From Pseudomonadota bacterium (GTDB taxonomy: Bacteria > Pseudomonadota > Alphaproteobacteria > Sphingomonadales > Sphingomonadaceae): DNA of 38,183 bases. The notes beneath the pieces are model-generated. The model saw only the letters and a program-made list of their open reading frames with translations. It was not told the DNA's origin and did no database searches. Below, piece after piece: positions 1 to 5,742 of this stretch. Each line of letters opens with the position of its first letter. The first letter of the stretch is position 1. The DNA is taken from the NCBI GenBank assembly GCA_023417515.1, contig JAEZFL010000120.1, positions 1 through 38,183 of the forward strand, given 5' to 3'. Position numbers and translations under genes: made by a program.

Positions 1-153
1 GACGAGGCCAAGGCGGCGAAAGCGGCGGCCCGGGCGGAAGCGAAGCCGGTGGGCGCGAAGGGCGGATCGCCGGCCGGACCCGGGCCGAGCGAGGCCGAGC
101 TGAAGGCGGCGCGCGACGCCCGCTACGCGGCGCGCAAGGCCCGCAGGAAGTGA
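1..153 (+). CDS. C-terminal end of an unknown Ala/Lys-rich protein (partial)
   Basis: The first frame is open from the left edge to a TGA at 151-153, giving the last 50 residues of a protein whose start lies outside the window. The visible part is almost entirely Ala, Lys, Arg, Glu, Pro and Gly and ends in a strongly basic stretch (YAARKARRK). Tails of this kind are common on nucleic-acid-binding proteins such as helicases or pseudouridine synthases, but nothing here identifies the family. The stop overlaps the GTG start of the next gene by four bases (GTGA), so the two are probably co-transcribed and translationally coupled. Confidence 0.6.
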   Translation, partial: DEAKAAKAAARAEAKPVGAKGGSPAGPGPSEAELKAARDARYAARKARRK

Positions 154-821
154 TCCCGCGCGAGGTCGTCGCAGTGGCGGACGTGCCGGGCGGTCCGCCG
201 CTTCGGCTGGTCCGCCATGGCGGCGACTTCATCATCATGCTCGACCGCAACGAGCTGATGAGCAGCCGGATGAGCGGGTCGGAGAAGGCGCTCGGGGCGA
301 TGACCTGCGAGCGGCTTCGCCGGCCGGAGAGCGCCCGGCTGCTGATCGGCGGCTACGGCATGGGATTCACGCTGCGCGCCGTGCTCGAGGCGCTGGGGCC
401 GGGCGCGCGGATCGTCGTCGCGGAGCTGGTGCCCGGGATTATCGAATGGGCGCGCGGGCCGCTGGCGGCGATGACGAAGGACTGCCTCGACGATCCGCGG
501 GTCGAGGTCCGGATCGAGGATGTCGGCCGCGCGATCGCGGCCGGCACGGAGCGCTACGACGCCATCCTGCTCGACGTCGACAATGGGCCGGACGGGCTGA
601 CGCGGCCGGGCAATGACGGACTCTATTCGCCGCGCGGGCTGGCGAGCGCGCGGGCGGCGCTGAGGCCAGGCGGAGTGCTGGCGGTGTGGTCGGCAGGCGC
701 CGATCCCGCCTTCACCCGGCGGCTGAAGCAGGCCGGATTCGCGGTCGAGGAGGTGCGCGTCCGGGCGCGCGAGAACGGCAAGGGGCCGACCCACATGATC
801 TGGTTCGCGACCAGGCCCTAG
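150..821 (+). CDS. Spermidine synthase-like SAM-dependent methyltransferase
   Basis: A 223-residue protein with a class I methyltransferase/SpeE-type Rossmann fold. The glycine-rich SAM loop is LLIGGYGMGFTL (about residues 64-75), followed by the acidic end of strand 2 (VVAELVPG, E92) and a DAILLDVDNGPDGLT segment (about 137-151) that matches the catalytic acidic stretch of spermidine synthases. The N-terminal beta domain of true spermidine synthases (about 60 residues) is short here, and whether the substrate is a polyamine is unknown. Many sphingomonad proteins of this type are named spermidine synthase by similarity only. The start is GTG at 150, because it overlaps the upstream stop as GTGA and no better start lies inside. 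It is probably the last gene of an operon that begins left of the window. Confidence 0.75.
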   Translation: MIPREVVAVADVPGGPPLRLVRHGGDFIIMLDRNELMSSRMSGSEKALGAMTCERLRRPESARLLIGGYGMGFTLRAVLEALGPGARIVVAELVPGIIEWARGPLAAMTKDCLDDPRVEVRIEDVGRAIAAGTERYDAILLDVDNGPDGLTRPGNDGLYSPRGLASARAALRPGGVLAVWSAGADPAFTRRLKQAGFAVEEVRVRARENGKGPTHMIWFATRP

Positions 822-847
822 TGCCGTCGCGGGGACTGCCGGAAGCC

Positions 848-875
848 TTGACTTTGCGGCCCATTGCGCTCTAGG
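848..875 (+). promoter_or_regulatory. Possible promoter for rplQ
   Basis: TTGACT at 848-853 is a good -35 hexamer, followed after 16 bases by TCTAGG at 870-875, a weak -10. It lies 119 bases before the rplQ start, in the only non-coding gap upstream of it. A private promoter would make sense because rpoA, the usual upstream partner, is absent here. The call rests on the -35 match only. Confidence 0.3.
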
Positions 876-994
876 AGCGCGCGTCCGGCGGGGCTGCAAG
901 GCGTCCGCTGTTTTCATTTATGGGTATGGGCCGTCCCCTCAGGCGGCCTGGCCGGGCTTACCTGACACGGAGCCCGTACGAACGGAGAAGAGAC

Positions 995-1420
995 ATGCGT
1001 CATCGCGTCGGCGGCCGCAAGCTGCAGCGGACTTCCAGCCATCGCGCGGCCCTGTTCCGCAACATGGCCGCGGCCCTCATCAAGCACGAGCAGATCACCA
1101 CGACGACGGCCAAGGCCAAGGAGCTTCGGCCCTATGTCGAGAAGCTGATCACGCTCGCCAAGAAGGGCGGCCTGTCCAACCGCCGCCTCGCTTATGCGCG
1201 CCTCCTCGACGACGCCCAGCTGGTGAAGCTGTTCGACACGCTTGCGCCGCGCTACGCGGAGCGCAACGGCGGCTACACCCGGATCATCAAGGCCGGCATC
1301 CGCGCCTCGGACGCCGCTCCGATCGCGATCATCGAGCTGGTCGACCGCGACATGTCGGCCAAGGGCCAGGACTCGGGCCCGGTGCAGGGCGACGAAGAGG
1401 ATTTCGACGAGGCGGCATGA
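995..1420 (+). CDS. rplQ: 50S ribosomal protein L17
   Basis: A 141-residue ribosomal protein bL17 of the large subunit. The N-terminus MRHRVGGRKLQRTSSHRAAL and the following FRNMAAALIKHEQITTTTAKAKELRP are the classic L17 signature, and the YTRIIKAGIRASDAAPIAIIEL core is present. The acidic C-terminal tail (GDEEDFDEAA) is an extension common in alphaproteobacteria. The start at 995 is set by the conserved MRHR sequence and a GGAGAAG ribosome-binding site six bases upstream. The open frame reaches back to 920, but those 25 residues are not part of the family. In most bacteria rplQ follows rpoA directly, whereas here a methyltransferase gene precedes it. A terminator follows at 1449. Confidence 0.97.
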   Translation: MRHRVGGRKLQRTSSHRAALFRNMAAALIKHEQITTTTAKAKELRPYVEKLITLAKKGGLSNRRLAYARLLDDAQLVKLFDTLAPRYAERNGGYTRIIKAGIRASDAAPIAIIELVDRDMSAKGQDSGPVQGDEEDFDEAA

Positions 1421-1448
1421 TCGGCGCTTCGGTCTGAAGAACGAGGAA

Positions 1449-1477
1449 GGGGCTGCTTCGGCGGCCCCTTTTTCTTT
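1449..1477 (+). terminator. Rho-independent terminator after rplQ
   Basis: A perfect 8-bp GC-rich stem (1449-1456 with 1461-1468, one G-T pair) closes a stable TTCG tetraloop and is followed by TTTTTCTTT at 1469-1477. It lies 28 bases after the rplQ stop, so it should end that transcript. Confidence 0.9.
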
Positions 1478-1552
1478 GTCCGGAGGCCGCTTGCCATCCC
1501 TCCCGATCGGGCGCAGAGTTGAGTGATCGATCAAGAGAAGGGAGGGGCTCCG

Positions 1553-1993
1553 ATGGACGAGATGGCGAGGCGGCCGGTGCCGGGATGGTATTGGGCGGCG
1601 GCGGTGGCGGCGACGCTGTGGGAGGCGATCGGCTGCTATTTCTACATCGTCCAGGTGAGCATGGACTCGGCCGACCTCGCGGCGCTGCCGCCGGCGCAGG
1701 CCGAGGCGTTCGGAGCGATGGCCGAGTGGCAGTGGGCGGTGTTCGCGATCGCGGTGTGGTCGGGGCTGCTCGGGGCGCTCGGGCTGCTGCTGCGCAAGGC
1801 CTGGGCCTATTGGCTGCTGCTGGTGTCGCTGATCGCGGCGGTGATCCAATATGGCTATGTCTTCGCGGCGACCCCGATCCTCGACACGATGCCGGCCGGC
1901 GAGGCGCTCGGGCTGCCCGTCGCGATCATCGTCATCGGAATCGCCCTGCTGTGGTTCGCGGGAACGGCGCGCAGGCGCGGCTGGCTGAGCTGA
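1553..1993 (+). CDS. Small integral membrane protein, four transmembrane segments
   Basis: A 146-residue hydrophobic protein with about four membrane helices: roughly residues 12-34, 60-80, 83-105 and 115-135. It ends in a basic stretch, ARRRGWLS. Similar short four-helix proteins in sphingomonads are often labelled sugar transporter, but I see no motif that supports transport and give no function. The frame is open from a GTG at 1523. The ATG at 1553 is preferred because a GGAGGGG ribosome-binding site lies five bases before it and because the family-like part starts with the PVPGWYW segment just after. It stands alone between the rplQ terminator and the prolyl oligopeptidase gene, with its own start signals. 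Confidence 0.7.
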   Translation: MDEMARRPVPGWYWAAAVAATLWEAIGCYFYIVQVSMDSADLAALPPAQAEAFGAMAEWQWAVFAIAVWSGLLGALGLLLRKAWAYWLLLVSLIAAVIQYGYVFAATPILDTMPAGEALGLPVAIIVIGIALLWFAGTARRRGWLS

Positions 1994-2078
1994 ACGCCGG
2001 CGGGCGCCGGCTTTGACTCGGGTGGGGCGGGTGCTAGACCCCTGCCCCACAACCCAGATCCGAGGAAGAGCCCCGCTT

Positions 2079-4250
2079 ATGCGCCGTGTCCTGTTGTGCC
2101 TGACCGCCTTGTCGATTGCCGTTTCGCCGTTCGCGGTCGCCGCACAGCAGAACTCGACGGCAAGTGCGGCGCGGATCGCCTATCCACAGACGGCGCGCGA
2201 GAATGTCGTCGAGACGCAGTTCGGGGTCGCGGTCGCCGATCCCTATCGCTGGCTCGAGAATGACGTTCGCCAGGACCCGCGGGTGCGCGAGTGGGTGACT
2301 GCTCAGAATGCGGTGACCAACCGCTTCCTCGAGCAGCTTCCGCATCGCGACGCGTTCCGCGCCCGCATGCGCGAGCTCTACGATTACGAGCGGTTCAGCG
2401 TGCCCCAGAAGGCCGGCAGCCGTTATTTCTACACGCGCAACGACGGCCTCCAGAACCAGTCGGTCCTCTATGTTCGCGACGGCCTCACCGGCGCCCAGCG
2501 CCAGCTGATCGACCCGAACACGTGGAGCCAGGACGGCGCCACCGCGCTCGCCGAATGGGAGCCGTCCGACGACGGCCGCTACGTCGCCTACGGCGTGCAG
2601 GAGGGCGGCACCGACTGGCGCGTGATCCGGGTGCTCGACGCCGCCACCGGGCGGGTGCTCGACGACGAGGTCAGGTGGGCCAAGTTCACCGGCATCGAAT
2701 GGGCCAAGGACGGATCGGGCTTCTTCTACTCGCGCTTCCCGGAGCCGAGCGCGGCCCAGCAGTTCCAGTCGACCAACGAGAACCACGCCATCTACTTCCA
2801 CCGCATCGGCACGCCGCAGAGCCAGGACCGGCTGGTCTTCGCCCAGCCCGACCGGCCGCGGCTCAGCAACAATGGCGAGGTGACCGACGACGGCCGCTGG
2901 CTGATCGTCTATTCGAACGAGGGCACCGACGCGCGCTACGAGATCACCCTGATCGACCTCACCCAGCCCACCGCTCAGCCGCGGCGGATCGTCGCCGCGG
3001 CGGAGAATGACTGGACCTATCTCGGCAACACCGGCACGCGCTTCTACTGGCAGACCAACAAGGACGCGCCGCGGCAGCGGGTGGTGGCGATGGATGTCGC
3101 CAACCCGGCGGCGCTGACCGAGATCGTCGCGGAGGACGCGGCGACGCTCCAGGGCGCCTCGATCGTCGGCGACAGGCTGATCCTTCGCTACCTCGCCGAC
3201 GCTAAGAGCGAGGTTCGCACCTTCGACCTCGCCGGCCGCCGGCTCGGCACGGTCACCCTGCCCGGAATCGGCACGGCGAGCGGCTTCTCGGGCGACATGA
3301 GCGACAGCGAGACCTTCTACTCCTTCGCCAGCTTCAACTCGCCCGGCGCGATCTACCGCTACGACAGCCGCACCGGCGAGAGCCAGGTGTTCGCGCAGCC
3401 CGAGGTCGCGTTCGACCCGGCGCGCTACGAGGTTCGCCAGGTCTTCTACAATTCGAAGGACGGCACCCGAGTGCCGATGTTCCTGGTCCACCGCCGCGAC
3501 CTCGACATGGCGCGGCCGCAGCCGACCCTGCTCTACGGCTATGGCGGGTTCAACGCTCCGGAGCTGCCGCGCTACCAGCCCAAGTGGATGACCTGGGTCG
3601 ACATGGGCGGAGTCCTCGCGGTCGCCAACATCCGCGGCGGCGGCGAATATGGCCAGGCGTGGCACGATGCCGGCCGGCTCGCCAACAAGCAGAACGTGTT
3701 CGACGACTTCATCGCGGCGGGCGAGCATCTGATCCGCGAGGGCGTCACCACCAACCGCCAGCTCGCGATCGAGGGGCGGTCGAACGGCGGGCTTCTCGTG
3801 GGCGCGGTGGTCAACCAGCGGCCGGACCTGTTCGCGGCGGCGCTTCCGACCGTCGGCGTGATGGACATGCTTCGCTTCGACCGCTTCACCGCGGGCCGCT
3901 ACTGGGTCGACGATTACGGCTATCCGAACCGCGAGGCGGATTTCCGGACGCTCTACGCCTATTCGCCCTACCACAATATCCGTACCGGCGTGTCTTACCC
4001 GCCGATCCTGGTGACCACGGCGGACACCGACGACCGAGTCGTTCCTGGGCACAGCTTCAAATATGTCGCGGCGCTGCAGCATGCCGACCCCAACGGCGCG
4101 CCGCACCTGATCCGCATCGAGACCCGCGCCGGCCACGGATCGGGCAAGCCGACCGACAAGCAGATCGAGGAATATTCCGACATGTACGCCTTCATCGCCC
4201 ACTTCACCGGAATGGCGGTGCCGACGCGACGGGCGGGCGAGCGCGGCTAA
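2079..4250 (+). CDS. Secreted prolyl oligopeptidase (S9A family serine peptidase)
   Basis: A 723-residue serine peptidase of the S9A prolyl oligopeptidase family, which cleaves short peptides after proline. The N-terminus is a signal peptide (MRRVLLCLTALSIAVSPFAVAA, cleavage likely before QQ), so it works in the periplasm or outside the cell. The seven-bladed propeller covers roughly residues 95-465, and the alpha/beta-hydrolase domain follows (YGYGGFN near 490, NIRGGGEYG near 525). The catalytic triad is Ser568 in EGRSNGG, Asp near 651 in DTDDRVVP and His686 in RAGHGSGKP. Length is normal for the family. The start at 2079 was chosen because it opens the signal peptide and has GAGGAAG upstream. 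The frame runs back to 2013, but the extra residues would bury the signal. The downstream sulfotransferase-like gene starts 32 bases later. Confidence 0.95.
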   Translation: MRRVLLCLTALSIAVSPFAVAAQQNSTASAARIAYPQTARENVVETQFGVAVADPYRWLENDVRQDPRVREWVTAQNAVTNRFLEQLPHRDAFRARMRELYDYERFSVPQKAGSRYFYTRNDGLQNQSVLYVRDGLTGAQRQLIDPNTWSQDGATALAEWEPSDDGRYVAYGVQEGGTDWRVIRVLDAATGRVLDDEVRWAKFTGIEWAKDGSGFFYSRFPEPSAAQQFQSTNENHAIYFHRIGTPQSQDRLVFAQPDRPRLSNNGEVTDDGRWLIVYSNEGTDARYEITLIDLTQPTAQPRRIVAAAENDWTYLGNTGTRFYWQTNKDAPRQRVVAMDVANPAALTEIVAEDAATLQGASIVGDRLILRYLADAKSEVRTFDLAGRRLGTVTLPGIGTASGFSGDMSDSETFYSFASFNSPGAIYRYDSRTGESQVFAQPEVAFDPARYEVRQVFYNSKDGTRVPMFLVHRRDLDMARPQPTLLYGYGGFNAPELPRYQPKWMTWVDMGGVLAVANIRGGGEYGQAWHDAGRLANKQNVFDDFIAAGEHLIREGVTTNRQLAIEGRSNGGLLVGAVVNQRPDLFAAALPTVGVMDMLRFDRFTAGRYWVDDYGYPNREADFRTLYAYSPYHNIRTGVSYPPILVTTADTDDRVVPGHSFKYVAALQHADPNGAPHLIRIETRAGHGSGKPTDKQIEEYSDMYAFIAHFTGMAVPTRRAGERG

Positions 4251-4282
4251 GCATTGGGCGGTTCGACGGCGCGCAGACCGGT

Positions 4283-4900
4283 ATGAACGTCTTCGTCCTC
4301 TGCACCGGCCGGTGCGGCTCGCTCAGCTTCGCCCGCGCCTGCGGGCACATGACCAACTTCACGTCATCGCACGAGAGCCGGGTCGACAGGCTTGGCGACG
4401 ATCGCCTGGCCTATCCCGACGATCATATCGAGGTGGACAATCGGCTGAGCTGGTTCCTCGGGCGGCTCGACCGGAGCTTCGGCGATTCCGCTTATTACGT
4501 CCATCTGACCCGCGATCCGGCGCAGGTCGCGGCAAGCTGGGCGCGGCGTTTCCACGTCCTAGGGGGAATGGCGACCGGCTATCGCGATCACATCCTCGCG
4601 GCGACCAGCCCGAAATCGGGCGTCACTCGGCTGGCTGCCGCGACCGACTATGTCCGAACGGTGACCGAGAATATCGACGCCTTCCTCAAGGACAAAAGCC
4701 ACGTCATGCGCTTCCGGATGGAGGACGCCGCGACCGCCTTTCCCGATTTCTGGGCGTGGATCGGCGCCGAGGGCGATCTCCGGGCGGCGATGGCGGAGTG
4801 GTCCAAGCGGCACGACACGGAACATGAACGCCTTCGGCTCAAGCAGCGAATCCATGACTTCGCGGCGCGCGGCCGGCGTGCCTGGTTCCCGCCCTCATGA
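4283..4900 (+). CDS. Sulfotransferase-like protein
   Basis: A 205-residue protein with a likely PAPS-dependent sulfotransferase fold. The first strand runs into a P-loop-like 5'-phosphosulfate loop, VLCTGRCGSLSFARAC (about residues 5-20). A second element typical of the family, YVHLTRDPAQVAASW (about 72-86), supplies the Arg/Ser of the 3'-phosphate site. The rest is mostly helical with no further motif I recognise. It is shorter than classical sulfotransferases (250-300 residues) but in the range of small bacterial members. The acceptor is unknown. No clear ribosome-binding site precedes ATG 4283. The position 32 bases after the peptidase gene suggests read-through from it. The frame is open further upstream inside the peptidase gene, which is a frame shadow. 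Confidence 0.65.
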   Translation: MNVFVLCTGRCGSLSFARACGHMTNFTSSHESRVDRLGDDRLAYPDDHIEVDNRLSWFLGRLDRSFGDSAYYVHLTRDPAQVAASWARRFHVLGGMATGYRDHILAATSPKSGVTRLAAATDYVRTVTENIDAFLKDKSHVMRFRMEDAATAFPDFWAWIGAEGDLRAAMAEWSKRHDTEHERLRLKQRIHDFAARGRRAWFPPS

Positions 4901-5031
4901 CCCTGCCGCGGCATCAGCCAAGCTGAACGCCAGCGATACGGGGGGTTCAGTCGGGGATCAGGCCGGTGCTGGCATAGTGCGCGCAATCTTGCCCGGGTGC
5001 GCCCGGGCGGGGGCGTATCAGGAGGCCAGTC

Positions 5032-5580
5032 ATGACGCGTATCACCAAGATCCTCGGCGGCATCGGGTCCGCCGCCTTGCTCGCGACCGCCACTCCGGCG
5101 GGAGCGCAGCCTTATCCCTATCCCTATCCTTATGACGACCGCGACGACGGCATCAGCGCGCGCGACATCGCCGGCGCGGTGGCCGCGGTCGGCGCCATCG
5201 CCGGCGCGGTCAACGCGGTGACCGGGCGCGGCTATGCGCCTTATGGTTACGGCTATCCGCAGACCTACCGCTATCCGGCGCCGGGCTATGGCTATGGCTA
5301 CGGCCAGCCCAATTACGGCTACGGCACCAATTACGGCTATGCCGGTGGCGGCTATGGCTATGGCGCGGCGGCGAACAGCTGCGGCGCCGAGGCGCAGCGT
5401 TATGCGCGCGGCGGCCAGGTCCGGATCCGCGACGTCGATCAGGTGTCGGGCGGCCGTTTCCGGGTCCGCGGTACGTTCGACGAGCTTCGCCACGACCGCT
5501 ACGGCCGGGTGCGCGTCGAGCGCGAGGGCTTCAGCTGCCTCGCCTTCGGCGACGGGCGGATCCTGGATTTCGATCGGTAA
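5032..5580 (+). CDS. Secreted Tyr/Gly-rich protein of unknown function
   Basis: A 182-residue secreted protein that I cannot place in a named family. It has a signal peptide (to about GAQ, residue 26), then a (Pro-Tyr)4 run. A small-residue segment with glycine-zipper character follows (AGAVAAVGAIAGAVNAV, about 47-63), then a low-complexity stretch rich in GY and PGYGYGYGQ-type units (about 66-116). The C-terminal 60-residue region, NSCGAEAQRYARGGQVRIRD onward, is compact with two cysteines that could pair. This C-terminal part recurs in small secreted sphingomonad proteins. The start has a strong AGGAGG at 5020-5025, six bases before ATG. The 131-base gap upstream has no gene. It holds a near-palindrome at about 4990-5008 and little else. 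A terminator follows at 5709. Confidence 0.7.
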   Translation: MTRITKILGGIGSAALLATATPAGAQPYPYPYPYDDRDDGISARDIAGAVAAVGAIAGAVNAVTGRGYAPYGYGYPQTYRYPAPGYGYGYGQPNYGYGTNYGYAGGGYGYGAAANSCGAEAQRYARGGQVRIRDVDQVSGGRFRVRGTFDELRHDRYGRVRVEREGFSCLAFGDGRILDFDR

Positions 5581-5589
5581 GGATCAAAT

Positions 5590-5730
5590 CCCCTCCCCTT
5601 CAGGGGAGGGGTTGGGGTGGAGGTGAGCGAGGGGGCTCGATGCCCCTGAGCGAGCTTTGAAAGCGCCTCAGGCCCATCGAGGGCCTTCGCCGCTCCCCAC
5701 CCTTTGATCCCCTCCCCTGAAGGGGAGGGG
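5590..5730. repeat. Bipartite hairpin repeat element (class with CCCCTCCCC stems)
   Basis: Two hairpins bracket the gap between convergent genes: 5590-5611 (9-bp stem CCCCTCCCC, loop TTCA) and 5709-5730 (same stem, loop TGAA). The loops are reverse complements, so the whole unit is an inverted repeat with a 97-base core. A unit of the same plan lies at 22285-22381. Such units are typical of intergenic 3' ends in sphingomonad genomes. Confidence 0.7.
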
Positions 5731-5736
5731 CTTTTT
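5709..5736 (+). terminator. Terminator formed by the right arm of the hairpin repeat
   Basis: The right hairpin of the repeat (stem 5709-5717 with 5722-5730, loop TGAA) is followed by C and then TTTTT at 5732-5736 and more pyrimidines. This is a good intrinsic terminator for the plus-strand gene ending at 5580. On the minus strand the hairpin is not followed by a T run. Confidence 0.7.
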
Positions 5737-5742
5737 CTTCTC

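Noticed and set aside
920..994. N-terminal extension of rplQ
   Set aside because: L17 begins at MRHR, and the GGAGAAG site precedes that ATG.
2034..4202. Long open frame on the minus strand opposite prolyl oligopeptidase
   Set aside because: It mirrors a gene with an intact catalytic triad and signal peptide. In GC-rich DNA the antisense frame stays open by codon bias. Its translation is His/Arg/Val-rich with no motif.
4824..5135. 103-codon plus-strand frame between the sulfotransferase-like and Tyr/Gly-rich genes
   Set aside because: It overlaps both neighbours in another frame, has no ribosome-binding site and no similarity.
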